This document shows positions 1-8,773 of a stretch of 64,000 nt of DNA, piece after piece. This DNA comes from CAYWEM01 sp964457225 (lineage in GTDB: Bacteria; Acidobacteriota; Aminicenantia; UBA2199). The translations under genes and the position numbers were made by a program. The first letter of the stretch is position 1. Every line of letters starts with the position of its first letter. The DNA is taken from contig CAYWEM010000014.1 of assembly GCA_964457225.1 (NCBI GenBank), forward strand, positions 1-64,000, written 5' to 3'. The notes under the pieces are model-generated. The model saw nothing but the letters and a program-made list of their open reading frames with translations. It made no database searches and was not told where the DNA came from.

Positions 1-449
1 CCGCTCTGGAAAAGGATGGAATGGAACTCTTCCTGCTCAGGAACATGAGCCGGGGTAAAGGCGTGGGCTTCTTCGAGGCGGGCAACTTTCACCCGGATTT
101 CATTCTTTGGATGCTGATCGGCGGGAAACAGTACGTCAACTTCATCGAGCCGCACGGTCTATTGCACGAAGGCCCCGCCAGCAAGAAGGTTTTGTTCTAC
201 AAACGGATCAAGGATGTCGAACAACGCTTGAAAGACCCGACCGTGATCCTGAACAGTTTCATCCTTTCCTGGACGCGATACCCGCAACTGAAATGGGACA
301 ACACCCAGGACGAGCTCGAGGATATGCATGTGCTGTTCATGACCGATGACCGGGACAGTTATATCGACAAGCTGTTGGCCCGAATTATCAAAGAAAAGGC
401 GTTTATGAACAAAGTAGGAATTCAGAATATTTCAGCATGTTCAAGCTGA
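1..449 (+). CDS. Type III restriction enzyme, C-terminal fragment (cut by window edge)
   Basis: The reading frame is open from base 3 to the stop at 447-449, so the 5' part of the gene lies outside the window. The visible 148 residues resemble the C-terminal nuclease region of type III restriction (Res) or related DEAD-box restriction subunits: a segment with GFFEAGNFHPDFILW followed by a conserved strand ending QYVNFIEPHGL. In that family this is the endonuclease core, with Asp of the PDF motif and an acidic residue plus Lys or similar in the next strand; here the usual DPKGL reads EPHGL, so the canonical Lys is His. Whether the enzyme is intact cannot be judged. No methyltransferase gene follows; the next gene is an unrelated peroxiredoxin on the other strand. 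Confidence 0.6.
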   Translation, partial: ALEKDGMELFLLRNMSRGKGVGFFEAGNFHPDFILWMLIGGKQYVNFIEPHGLLHEGPASKKVLFYKRIKDVEQRLKDPTVILNSFILSWTRYPQLKWDNTQDELEDMHVLFMTDDRDSYIDKLLARIIKEKAFMNKVGIQNISACSS

Positions 450-573
450 ATGCAACAGCTTAGTTTTACAACGAACCTGATGGTCCAAAATACAGCTTTT
501 TGGGGAGTAATCAGCAGTAATGCGTTCGTTAAAAGTGGCCAAAGCGGCCCAATGGTTGGGATGTTATTTATTT

Positions 574-1029
574 TCAGCCCAGGGCTTCCAGGATTTCCCG
601 GCCGTGCTCTTCGGGTTTTACCTTGGGGAAAACCTTGCTTACCTTGAAGTTTTCATCGACGATAAAGGTACAGCGGATGATGCCCATGAACTTGCGGCCC
701 ATGAATTTCTTTTCACCCCAGGCGCCCCAGGCCTGGATGACTTCGGTTTCCGGGTCCGACAGCAGGTAAAAGGGCAGGCCGTACTTTTTCTTGAAACGGG
801 CGTGGCTGGCCGCTGAATCCTTACTGATACCGATCACCACCGCGTCGCGGGCCAGGATTTCATCGTAGACATCGCGCAGACTGCAGGCTTCCCTGGTACA
901 GCCCGGGGTGTCGTCCTTGGGGTAGAAATAGACGACTAGCCTGCGACCGCGCAGGCTGGAAAGCTTGAGCATTTTCCCGTTTTCATCGGGCAGGCTGAAA
1001 TCAGGCGCCGAAGAACCGACTTCCAGCAT
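574..1029 (-). CDS. bcp: Thiol peroxidase, Bcp/PrxQ-type peroxiredoxin
   Basis: A 151-residue cytoplasmic peroxiredoxin that reduces hydrogen peroxide and organic hydroperoxides. The peroxidatic and resolving cysteines are C44 and C49 in the motif DDTPGCTREACSLRD; the five-residue spacing is diagnostic of the PrxQ subgroup. The protein matches the usual family length. The frame is open much further upstream, but the ATG at 1029 has a strong GGAGG ribosome site and gives the family N-terminus, so I chose it. It is divergent from the glutathione peroxidase gene at 1166, with 136 bp between them, making a small peroxide-defence pair that could share control. Confidence 0.93.
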   Translation of the reverse strand: MLEVGSSAPDFSLPDENGKMLKLSSLRGRRLVVYFYPKDDTPGCTREACSLRDVYDEILARDAVVIGISKDSAASHARFKKKYGLPFYLLSDPETEVIQAWGAWGEKKFMGRKFMGIIRCTFIVDENFKVSKVFPKVKPEEHGREILEALG

Positions 1030-1119
1030 TTTGACCTCCTTTTTCGGAAACATTAGCCTGAAAAACAATAAAAGTAAAGCTTTTCCATTTTGCCGCCGTA
1101 TTCGGCAGGCAAAACTTCT

Positions 1120-1148
1120 TTGTATATTTTTTCTGTATTCTGTAGAAT
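1120..1148 (+). promoter_or_regulatory. Putative promoter of the glutathione peroxidase gene
   Basis: TTGTAT at 1120-1125 and TAGAAT at 1143-1148 are separated by 17 nt and lie 17 bp before the ATG at 1166. The -10 matches the consensus at five of six bases, the -35 only in its first three. Confidence 0.4.
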
Positions 1149-1165
1149 ACCACCCGGGAGGCAAG

Positions 1166-1720
1166 ATGAAAAAAATCACCCTAATCCTGGTTTTGCTGGG
1201 TTTGTTATGCTGGCCGTCTTCAGCCGCGCAGGAAACCGTGTACGGTTTCACCATGACCGATATAGACGGAAACAACGTTTCCCTGGCCGATTACCAGGGC
1301 AAAGTACTGCTCCTGGTCAACGTGGCCAGCAAATGCGGCTTGACTCCTCAATACCAGGGTCTGCAGGAACTATTTGTAAAATACCGGGAAAAAGGCTTTT
1401 TCGTACTTGCCTTTCCAGCCAACGATTTCCGTAACCAGGAACCGGGTTCGGACATAGAGATCAAGGAATTCTGCACCAGCAATTACGGGGTCACTTTTCC
1501 CCTTTTCGCCAAGATCTCCGTACTGGGTGAAGACATCCATCCTCTTTACCGCATGTTGACTTCAGGAGCCGGTCGGCCCGAACTGGCAGGTGATATCCGC
1601 TGGAATTTCGACAAGTTTCTGATCGACCGCCAGGGCCGCCCGGTGGCCCGTTTCGCCCCGCGCACCTCGCCCGCGGATCCTGAACTGATTGCCGTCCTGG
1701 AAAAACTTCTTGCGGAATAA
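1166..1720 (+). CDS. Glutathione peroxidase family protein, secreted
   Basis: A 184-residue protein starting at the ATG behind GGGAGG, with a clear signal peptide (about residues 1-21). The GPx core follows: the peroxidatic Cys is C57 (VNVASKCGLTPQY), the second conserved block reads FPANDFRNQEPG, and WNFDKFLID carries the Trp and Asn of the catalytic tetrad. A second cysteine, C103 in EFCTSNYG, is where thioredoxin-dependent bacterial and plant GPx proteins keep the resolving Cys, so thioredoxin-like reductants are more likely donors than glutathione. The block that is often PCNQF is PANDF here, a common bacterial variant. Export implies peroxide removal in the periplasm, complementing the cytoplasmic peroxiredoxin encoded divergently. 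Confidence 0.88.
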   Translation: MKKITLILVLLGLLCWPSSAAQETVYGFTMTDIDGNNVSLADYQGKVLLLVNVASKCGLTPQYQGLQELFVKYREKGFFVLAFPANDFRNQEPGSDIEIKEFCTSNYGVTFPLFAKISVLGEDIHPLYRMLTSGAGRPELAGDIRWNFDKFLIDRQGRPVARFAPRTSPADPELIAVLEKLLAE

Positions 1721-1746
1721 GATCCCGGGGCTGGCAGGACCTGTTT

Positions 1747-3504
1747 TTACTCTTCTTTTTCCGGTTTAGCCGGGACCAGGAATCTGTCACCAGTTGCCTT
1801 TATAAGCATTTCCTTCCACCAGTCAGGATACTCGGGGTGTTCGACCAGAGGGTAGCGTTCAAACTCGTTGCGCAGGAAAACGCCGTCCTGTTCCTTCTTG
1901 ATGTTGCCGTCCAGGAACTTGACCAGCAGGAAACGGTACAGCTCCCGCCAACGCTCGACCACCCGGTCGGCCGTCTGCACCGAGAATTCGGTCAGGAAAT
2001 CCCGGGCCAGCTCGGGATCGCGGCGGTACAGTTCCAGGGCGGCCTGGTCCACGGTCCGGCTGTGTTCACGCAGCCTGTTTTCCAATTCCTGCTGGACCCG
2101 GCGTATATCGGGCAGGATCAGGTTGTAACGCAGGTAGGCCAGGTGGGCCACCTGGTTGAAAACCCAGAAGGCGGCGCTTTCGGAAAACTCCAGAATCGAG
2201 CCGTTCCCTTCGGCATAACTTTGCGGGGGACGCCGTATCCCGGCGTAAACCGGTACGTAAACTGTTGTGTTGCTGTCGTCCACGGCGAACCACTTCAGTC
2301 CGCCGACGGCATCAGGGTAGCTAGAACGCAGTTGGGCGATGAATGAAAAGGCGGTCTGCTGGGTGGCGGTGGTCCGTTCGTGAAAAAAGGTTTTTCCATC
2401 GTGCTTCCAGGTCAGCGGCCGCCAGCGGTAGGGCAGGCCGAAGGGGCCGGCCCCGGGATCGGCGCTCATGTCGTAGGCCGTTCCCTGCAGGTGATCGCGC
2501 TTGGCCGCGATCAGGTCCTCGACCGCCAGTTTTCTTTCAGGTTTTATCCAGAGCGGCATGCGCGGTCCCGGACTCAGGCCCAGGGCATAGTCCTGGTATT
2601 GATCCATCTTCGTGTCGAAGCGCCGGAAAAATGACCAGACCCGGGCTTCGCAGAAACGGGCTCCCCCGAAGTCCAGCGGCGCGTATACGTCTGAAAAGCT
2701 GAAATCTTCGTCCCGCCCCTGGTAATACCCCCGGCGCCGGGCGAAAGAAATGACGTCGGCGGCGTAAACCACAGAGATTTCCGGCCGGTCGAGCAGGTCG
2801 AGATTGGCGCTGCTGATGGAAATACGCTTGTCTTCGAGCGGGAAAGTGGTGATACGCGGATGATTGGCATGGGCTGAAATGAAGCCGTCGGGAATGCGCC
2901 GGGCCACCCAGACGGCACCCCGGTCAAGGTTGACCTGCTTTTTCCGCCGGCGGTCGTACTTGAGGTTTTGCCCCTTGCCGCTGATTTCCATTATCCAGGC
3001 TTCCCGGGGGTCGGCAATTGAAAAGGATTCGCCGTCTCCGTAGTAGCCGTATTCAGCGGTCAGCCCGGCGATAACCCGAATGGCTTCGCGGGCGGTCGCG
3101 GCCCGTTGCAGGGCCAGGAACATCAGGCTGCCGTAATCGATCATGCCCTCAGGGTCTTTGAGCTCCTGGCGGCCGCTGAAAGTGGTTTCGCCGATGGCCA
3201 GCTGTTTTTCGTTCATGAAACCGATCACCGTGTAGGTATAGGCTACCTGCGGCACCCGGGCCAGCGGCTTGTGACTGCCTCGGTAATAGGCCTGGTAGAA
3301 GGAACCTGGCTCCTGCGGGCCCCCGGGGATAAAGTACAGCTCACCGTAGCGGATGTGGGAATCGGCGGCGTAGCTGATCATGGCCGCGCCGTCAACACTC
3401 GCTCCCGGGGTGACCAGGTAGCTGGTACAGGCCGGAACTTGATGGGGCTGGCACAGGAACAGCAGGAGCAGTATTACCGGAATTGCAGTTATATCTTTTC
3501 TCAT
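1747..3504 (-). CDS. Secreted C69-family dipeptidase
   Basis: A 585-residue member of peptidase family C69 (PepD-like, Ntn-hydrolase fold), which cleaves dipeptides with an N-terminal cysteine nucleophile. The sequence starts with a signal peptide and the motif ACTSYLVTPGASVDG, so C26 would become the mature N-terminal nucleophile after signal cleavage. The conserved GETTF and the SIADPREAWIMEISGKG blocks of the family follow. A GTG six bases upstream is also in frame; I chose the ATG at 3504 because GAGGTG lies just ahead of it. The gene is convergent with the GPx gene (26 bp between stops). Secretion suggests peptide scavenging, which would fit the peptide-type binding proteins encoded next door. 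Confidence 0.85.
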   Translation of the reverse strand: MRKDITAIPVILLLLFLCQPHQVPACTSYLVTPGASVDGAAMISYAADSHIRYGELYFIPGGPQEPGSFYQAYYRGSHKPLARVPQVAYTYTVIGFMNEKQLAIGETTFSGRQELKDPEGMIDYGSLMFLALQRAATAREAIRVIAGLTAEYGYYGDGESFSIADPREAWIMEISGKGQNLKYDRRRKKQVNLDRGAVWVARRIPDGFISAHANHPRITTFPLEDKRISISSANLDLLDRPEISVVYAADVISFARRRGYYQGRDEDFSFSDVYAPLDFGGARFCEARVWSFFRRFDTKMDQYQDYALGLSPGPRMPLWIKPERKLAVEDLIAAKRDHLQGTAYDMSADPGAGPFGLPYRWRPLTWKHDGKTFFHERTTATQQTAFSFIAQLRSSYPDAVGGLKWFAVDDSNTTVYVPVYAGIRRPPQSYAEGNGSILEFSESAAFWVFNQVAHLAYLRYNLILPDIRRVQQELENRLREHSRTVDQAALELYRRDPELARDFLTEFSVQTADRVVERWRELYRFLLVKFLDGNIKKEQDGVFLRNEFERYPLVEHPEYPDWWKEMLIKATGDRFLVPAKPEKEE

Positions 3505-3543
3505 TTTCACCTCGCGGAACTTGATTGAACCCGATCAGATATT

Positions 3544-3572
3544 TTCATAATTTAATTTTGCTTTCTTGTCAA
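3544..3572 (-). promoter_or_regulatory. Putative sigma70 promoter of the C69 dipeptidase
   Basis: Read on the minus strand: TTGACA (3572-3567), 17-nt spacer, TATGAA (3549-3544). The -35 is a perfect consensus. The start codon at 3504 is about 40 nt downstream. Confidence 0.55.
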
Positions 3573-3647
3573 ACGCAAAATGTCCCCGAAGCGCTTATAA
3601 AGAAAATATTTTTTTTGTGATTTCCAGTTGCAAAAGCTTTTTGGCCA

Positions 3648-3653
3648 TATTAT
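3648..3653 (+). promoter_or_regulatory. Possible -10 element of the binding-protein/kinase operon
   Basis: TATTAT ends 10 nt before the ATG at 3664. No Shine-Dalgarno sequence precedes that ATG, and no good -35 is visible. The layout would give a 5' leader of only a few bases. Confidence 0.3.
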
Positions 3654-3663
3654 CATTTTCATT

Positions 3664-5127
3664 ATGCGCCGTATGGCCGTGATCCTGTCATTATTGGCTT
3701 TTCTGGTTTTTAACCTGCCAGGAAGCCAGCGGGTTTACCTGCGCAACAACGAAGCCCTGACCCTCGATCCCGACGAATTGCTCGATTTCTATTCAGCGGA
3801 AGTGGTCAGCAACGTCTTTGAGGGTTTGCTGATACTTGGCCCGGACAACCAGTTGCAGCCGGGTCTGGCTGAAAATTGGAACGTTTCCCCTGACGGGCTG
3901 GTGTTGAGTTTTGATATCAGGAAGGGAGTGTATTTTCATGACGGCACCCTGCTCAATGCAGGTCTGGTCAAGCAGGCCCTGAAAAGAAAGATCGCCCAGC
4001 GTTCCGGGATCATGCAGCGCTGGGATCATCTGCTGGAAATGATATCCGCTGTGCGGGCGCCGGCGGAAAACCGCCTGGATATAGTTCTGAAAAAAAAGAG
4101 CCCTGAATTCCTGCTGGCCCTCAGCGATCCAACCTTCACCATCACCCTGGCGGTCGGGGACAGGGTTTCCGGTACCGGGGCCTGGGTTCCGGCCGAGTGG
4201 ATCAGGGGCTCGCACCTGCTGCTGCGAAACAATGCCATGCACTGGTCCGGCGGCCGGAGCCGAAATGAATTACTGCTGAAAAAAGTAACCGATCCCATGG
4301 AGCGGGTTCTGCAGTTCAAAAACGGCAGCGCCGCAGTCATCCAGGTGCTGAGTGCCAGGGAAGTGACCGAACTGGCCGGATTTCCCCGGGCCGTCATGCA
4401 GAAAGGCCGGATCTGGCCTTTCTATTACCTGTTGTTCAACACCAGCCGCCCGCCGCTGGATAGACTGGAAGTCCGCCGCTTGTTCGCCCACCTGGTCAAC
4501 AAGGAAGTCCTGGTCAAGCAGATATTCCAAAGCCTGGCTCTGCCTGCAGTTTCCATTTTCCCTCCTTTTTTTGAAGTTTTTAACTCTGATTTGCGGGATT
4601 ATTCCTTTGATCCGGCCCGGGCCGCCGAACTGCTCAAACAGGCCGGCCTGCCTGAAGGTTTTTCCTGCGAGATAGTCTTTACCGAGGGCCAGCAGGGCGT
4701 GGCCGAATTTATCGACGGCATGATCCGCAGTTCCCGCTCGTTGCAGATCAGGTTGAAGAAAAAAGAACTGTCCTTTGACGAGCTTATAAAAGTTCGTTAT
4801 TCCGGTGATTTTGACCTGCTGATAATGGGATTCCAGGGCGCGGCGCACCCGTCGGCCTACCTGACCTCGGTTTTTTCCCTGAAGCAGAAGCACAAATCAC
4901 CGGACTTTTTCAGCGGCCGCTGGCTGGAAAAACTGCAGGAGCTTGCAGCTTCGCCTGGTCATGAAGATCCCCATCTATACCGCGAGCTTCAGCAGCAGAT
5001 CCTTGATGATCTGCCGATCCTGCCGCTTTATCATCACAAAAACGTCTTGGTTCGGGATCGCGGAATGAATGAACTGCGGCATTCGGGCCACGGTTTCCTG
5101 GACTACAATTCGATCTTCAGAGAGTGA
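3664..5127 (+). CDS. Family 5 extracellular solute-binding protein (first of two)
   Basis: A 487-residue periplasmic binding protein of the SBP_bac_5 family (oligopeptide, dipeptide or nickel type). A signal peptide (MRRMAVILSLLAFLVFNLPGS) is followed by family blocks: LTLDPDELLDFYSAEVVSNVFEGLL, LAENWNVSPDGLVLSFDIRKGVYFHDG, and a C-terminal LPILPLYHHKN. The frame is open upstream to a TTG at 3628; the ATG at 3664 gives the best signal peptide. It is followed by a second binding protein of the same family and a histidine kinase, and no ABC permease or ATPase lies in the window next to it. The pair is therefore either an orphan transport receptor or a ligand sensor for the kinase; the latter is inference. 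Confidence 0.82.
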   Translation: MRRMAVILSLLAFLVFNLPGSQRVYLRNNEALTLDPDELLDFYSAEVVSNVFEGLLILGPDNQLQPGLAENWNVSPDGLVLSFDIRKGVYFHDGTLLNAGLVKQALKRKIAQRSGIMQRWDHLLEMISAVRAPAENRLDIVLKKKSPEFLLALSDPTFTITLAVGDRVSGTGAWVPAEWIRGSHLLLRNNAMHWSGGRSRNELLLKKVTDPMERVLQFKNGSAAVIQVLSAREVTELAGFPRAVMQKGRIWPFYYLLFNTSRPPLDRLEVRRLFAHLVNKEVLVKQIFQSLALPAVSIFPPFFEVFNSDLRDYSFDPARAAELLKQAGLPEGFSCEIVFTEGQQGVAEFIDGMIRSSRSLQIRLKKKELSFDELIKVRYSGDFDLLIMGFQGAAHPSAYLTSVFSLKQKHKSPDFFSGRWLEKLQELAASPGHEDPHLYRELQQQILDDLPILPLYHHKNVLVRDRGMNELRHSGHGFLDYNSIFRE

Positions 5128-5135
5128 GCAAATCC

Positions 5136-6665
5136 ATGAAAATAAAAGTAATGTTTAGTCTGCTGTTCCTGCTGGCCGCTCCGCTGGCAGCGCAGAAAAC
5201 CATTTACAGCGGAACCCCCAATGAACCCCAGACTCTGGACCCGGCCCAGGCCTGGGATGCGCAATCATCCTTTTTCATTCAGAACATCTTCGACACCCTG
5301 GTGACCATAGATCCGGGGAATAACCAGGTTTTACCTGCGCTGGCCGTCTCTTGGGAAATGAGCCCTGACGGTCTGCGCTGGGTTTTCAGACTGCGCCAGG
5401 GGGTTTTCTTTCACGATCGCACTCCGGTCAACCCGGAAGCGGTGGTTTTTTCCTTTCAGCGCCAGCTGGACCCGGAATCCAAATACCGTCCGGCGGAATC
5501 ACCGATGTTCGGTGAAATCTTCAGCCAGTTAAAGGAAGTCCGGGCTGTAGATGCAGAGAGGGTTGAATTCATCCTCAGAGAGCCTTTTGCCCCATTTCTG
5601 CAGGCCCTGAGCGTCGATTGCGCGGCCATAGTGTCGCCGGCCGCACTGCGCGGATCCGGCGCGGATTTTACCCGCCGGCCGGTCGGCTCGGGGCCTTTCA
5701 TGCTGAAAAGCTGGGAACCGGGCCAAAGATTGATCCTCGAGGCCAACCGGGATTATTGGCGCGGCTCGCCTCAGTTTGACTCTTTTGTCAACATCTTCGA
5801 GCCGAACCACGAGATGCTGAACAGCATGTTCCAGCAGGAAAAAATCGACATGATGTTCACTTTTTCCATTTCCAGGCTGGCGGCCATGCGCAGAATCAGC
5901 TGGGTCAGGATTTTCGAAGCACCTCTCCTGTCGGCCTTCTACCTGGCTCTCAACCTGGATCGCCCACTGCTGGCCGACCGCAGGTTTCGCCGGGCCCTGC
6001 ACCACCTCTGGGACGATAAAATTCTGACCCTGGTCTTCCAGGGCGTGGTCAACCCTATCACTTCTGTTTTTCCCCGGGGCTTGCCCGGCGGCCTGGGCAT
6101 GCTGCCTGGTTATGAATACCAGCCTGAGAAGGCGGCGGAGCTGTTGCGGGCCCTGAACCTGAAAAACCAGTTGAGCCTGGACCTGGTTTACGCCGATACC
6201 AGTCCCCTGGTCAGGCAGCTTTTAAACTACTATGCCAGGAACCTGGCTCGTGTAGGCATTCGTCTGAACCTGGTCAAGGTTTCCGAAGCGGAGCGGGATG
6301 CCAGGGTGATTGCCGGAGATTATGACCTGACACTTTCGGGCTGGATATCGGATTATCCTGATCCCGACAGCATCCTGACCGCCCTGACTTCTTCCGAACT
6401 ACAAAGGATCGGTTTCGCCAACCTTTCGGCTTTGCCGCGTCCCGACCTTTTTGGACTGGTTGCCGGCGCCCGGACCAGTCTCGATGAAAGGAAGCGGACT
6501 GCAATGTACCTGGAAGTGGAGAAGATCATCAAGGATGAGGCCGCCATAATTCCCATCTACCAGGACAAGACCACCATCATTCATCACGACCGCATCAACG
6601 GTCTGCAGGAAAGCGCTCTGGGCAGGTTGTTCCTGTTTACGGTAAGCAAGCGGGAAAAAGAATGA
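5136..6665 (+). CDS. Family 5 extracellular solute-binding protein (second)
   Basis: A 509-residue paralogue of the preceding protein, with a signal peptide (MKIKVMFSLLFLLAAPLAAQ) and typical SBP_bac_5 blocks: GTPNEPQTLDPAQAWDAQSSFFIQNIFDTLV, LAVSWEMSPDGLRWVFRLRQGVFFHDRTPV, YDLTLSGWISDYPDPDSIL and AAIIPIYQD near the end. A GTG at 5124 overlapping the previous stop is also possible; I prefer the ATG at 5136 for the signal peptide. Its stop overlaps the start of the kinase gene (ATGA at 6662-6665), so the two are translationally coupled. The bound ligand cannot be read from the sequence, though peptides are the commonest for this family. Confidence 0.85.
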   Translation: MKIKVMFSLLFLLAAPLAAQKTIYSGTPNEPQTLDPAQAWDAQSSFFIQNIFDTLVTIDPGNNQVLPALAVSWEMSPDGLRWVFRLRQGVFFHDRTPVNPEAVVFSFQRQLDPESKYRPAESPMFGEIFSQLKEVRAVDAERVEFILREPFAPFLQALSVDCAAIVSPAALRGSGADFTRRPVGSGPFMLKSWEPGQRLILEANRDYWRGSPQFDSFVNIFEPNHEMLNSMFQQEKIDMMFTFSISRLAAMRRISWVRIFEAPLLSAFYLALNLDRPLLADRRFRRALHHLWDDKILTLVFQGVVNPITSVFPRGLPGGLGMLPGYEYQPEKAAELLRALNLKNQLSLDLVYADTSPLVRQLLNYYARNLARVGIRLNLVKVSEAERDARVIAGDYDLTLSGWISDYPDPDSILTALTSSELQRIGFANLSALPRPDLFGLVAGARTSLDERKRTAMYLEVEKIIKDEAAIIPIYQDKTTIIHHDRINGLQESALGRLFLFTVSKREKE

Positions 6666-8773
6666 AGATCAGGACCAAGCTCTTTCTTTCCTTCCTCCTG
6701 CTGGCCGTACTGGCCATGTCCATAACCCTTTTCCAGACGATTAGATCGTTGTCGGATCGCTACCGGGTCATGACCGCCAACCTGGCTGAATCCTCCGCCC
6801 GCCAGGTCGAGAGCGCTTTTTATGAAAACCTGGGTGAACTGGTGCGTAAGGCCCTGTTTCTATCTGAATTACGGGAAGTGGTCGAAGGATACGACCAGCC
6901 CCAGGACCTGGATCTGGCCCTGGCCCTGAAAAGCTTCTTTTTTTCCCATCTCAACCTGCTGGTCCTGGACCGGGAGGGTAATATCATGCTGTCCCAGCAA
7001 CAGGCCAGTTTTTCACCCCTGCTGGCAGGAGGACTGGCGAATTTGCCCCTGCTGGATCCGGGCCGCGATCCCCTGTTGCGTGATGCCGGCATTTTTTACA
7101 ACTCCTCCGGTTTCTTCATGGCGGCAATTTCACCGGTGATCGACCTGGATTCCTTTGACCTGGCCGGGTTCATAGTCCTGGAATTACCTTTCGGCCGGGA
7201 ATTCCTGCACCAGCTTAAGGAAAAGGCCAAGGCCGAGATCACCCTGCTCAGGGGGGAATCGGTTCTGTTCAGCACTGTCATGGAAAGCAGTGAGGCCGAG
7301 TTACCTGATCTGCCCGGCCAACTGCTTGAAGCTTCCCCCTATTTCCAGTACCAGGATGCGCGCCATACTGTTTCGGTTTTCGAGTTTTCCGATACCGGCG
7401 GTACCGAGCAGGGCAAAATAATCCTGGCCGTGAACGTGGAGAGAATCCTGGCCGCGAAAAAAGTCAATCAAATCAACATCATACTTTCGTCTTCCCTGGT
7501 TTTTTTCCTGGTCCTGGTGCTCAGCCTGTTCCTGGGCGGCCGGCTTTCCCGGCCGCTGGTGGAATTATTGCAGGGGGTGCAGTCGGTTTCCCGGGGCGAC
7601 CTGCAGGTGCGGGTCAAGCCGCGCAATCTTGATGAAAGCGGACAGCTGGCGGTGTATTTCAATGAAATGACCGGGGCCCTGGCCGCGCAAAGAGACAGGA
7701 TTCTTGAATTAAAACATTTTTTCGAGAGTATTTTCGCCAATTCGCCTTCAGCCCTGGTCATCCTGGATGAAAGCCTGTCCGTGGTTTCACTCAATCCGGC
7801 CGCCGAGAAATTTTTCAGCAGGCATAACGAAGCCGGGCTCAAGGGGGATAATTTTTTCAGCCGGATAAGCAGTCTGCAGAACCTGCAGGAAGACTGTCTG
7901 AAAGTATTGCTTGGCGGTCAGCCCCTGATTCTGGAAAACCATCTTTTCCATGCCCCCGACGGCCGGGAAATATTTCTCCGCCTGGTCATTTACCAGATAA
8001 AACTGCATTCCGGGGTTTTCGTGGTCCTGCAGATGGAAGACGTTTCTGAAAAACTGGAGCTGGAAACCAGACTGCTTCACGCCAAGAAAATGGGCTTGCT
8101 GGGCGAACTGCTGAGCCGTTTCAGCCACGAATTCAACAACCTGATGACCGCCCTGCTGGGCCAGGTTGCCCTGCTGGCCAAGGACCAGCAAATCAGTGCC
8201 GCAACCCGGGAAAGAATCGCCCGGATAGATGAAATCGCCCAGCGCACCAACAACCTGGGGCGCAATATGCTCGATTTTTCCAGGAAGACCAAGCCCCAGC
8301 TGGCCCGGGTCGATCTGCTCGAAGCCACCGGCGCCGTTTTACAGTTGCTGGAAAAAACGGTTTTGAAAAACGTCAGCGTCAACTGGCAATCCGGTCCGGG
8401 GCCTTTTCAAATCATGGCCGACCGGGAAAAGATCATGCTGGCCTTTTTCAACCTGCTGCTCAACGCCCGGGATGCCATTGCCGAATGCGGCCGCCAGGAT
8501 GGTTCCATCGAAATCATCTGTGAACGGGAAACAAATACTGAGCTGGGGGAAACCATTGTCATGAAATTCAGCGACAACGGTTGCGGCATAGAGGAAAACC
8601 ACCTGGAAAGGATTTTCGAGCCGTATTTCTCCACTAAGGGTGACCGGGGTACCGGCCTGGGCATGATCACGGTCAAGGAAGTGGTCGAGGAAAGCGGCGG
8701 CCGGGTTTCGGTCTCAAGTGAGCCGGGCAAGGGGACTTCCTTCAAACTGTATTTCGGGGCCGCTGAAGCCTAG
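6662..8773 (+). CDS. Membrane sensor histidine kinase with PAS domain
   Basis: A 703-residue sensor kinase. Order: first transmembrane segment (about 6-24), an extracytoplasmic sensor region of about 240 residues with the spacing of a Cache-type domain, second transmembrane segment (near 272-295, IIL..LVFFLVLVLSLFLGG), HAMP linker, PAS domain (about 350-460), dimerisation domain with the phospho-acceptor His489 in RFSHEFNNLMTALLGQ, then the ATPase domain with N-box NLLLNARDAI, G1 DNGCGIEENHLERIFEPYFSTK and G2 GTGLGMI. All catalytic motifs are intact. No response regulator lies beside it. Its start overlaps the upstream binding-protein stop, implying that the binding proteins and kinase act together. 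The stop TAG shares the palindrome CTAG (8770-8773) with the stop of convergent rarA. Confidence 0.92.
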   Translation: MKIRTKLFLSFLLLAVLAMSITLFQTIRSLSDRYRVMTANLAESSARQVESAFYENLGELVRKALFLSELREVVEGYDQPQDLDLALALKSFFFSHLNLLVLDREGNIMLSQQQASFSPLLAGGLANLPLLDPGRDPLLRDAGIFYNSSGFFMAAISPVIDLDSFDLAGFIVLELPFGREFLHQLKEKAKAEITLLRGESVLFSTVMESSEAELPDLPGQLLEASPYFQYQDARHTVSVFEFSDTGGTEQGKIILAVNVERILAAKKVNQINIILSSSLVFFLVLVLSLFLGGRLSRPLVELLQGVQSVSRGDLQVRVKPRNLDESGQLAVYFNEMTGALAAQRDRILELKHFFESIFANSPSALVILDESLSVVSLNPAAEKFFSRHNEAGLKGDNFFSRISSLQNLQEDCLKVLLGGQPLILENHLFHAPDGREIFLRLVIYQIKLHSGVFVVLQMEDVSEKLELETRLLHAKKMGLLGELLSRFSHEFNNLMTALLGQVALLAKDQQISAATRERIARIDEIAQRTNNLGRNMLDFSRKTKPQLARVDLLEATGAVLQLLEKTVLKNVSVNWQSGPGPFQIMADREKIMLAFFNLLLNARDAIAECGRQDGSIEIICERETNTELGETIVMKFSDNGCGIEENHLERIFEPYFSTKGDRGTGLGMITVKEVVEESGGRVSVSSEPGKGTSFKLYFGAAEA

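Noticed and set aside
450..573. Search for a methyltransferase remnant or IS end after the restriction fragment
   Set aside because: The 124 bp hold no recognisable coding remnant or inverted repeat of transposon type.
8770..8773. Shared CTAG stop of the kinase and rarA as a frame error
   Set aside because: Both proteins have complete C-termini; sharing a palindromic stop is a simple result of tight convergent packing.
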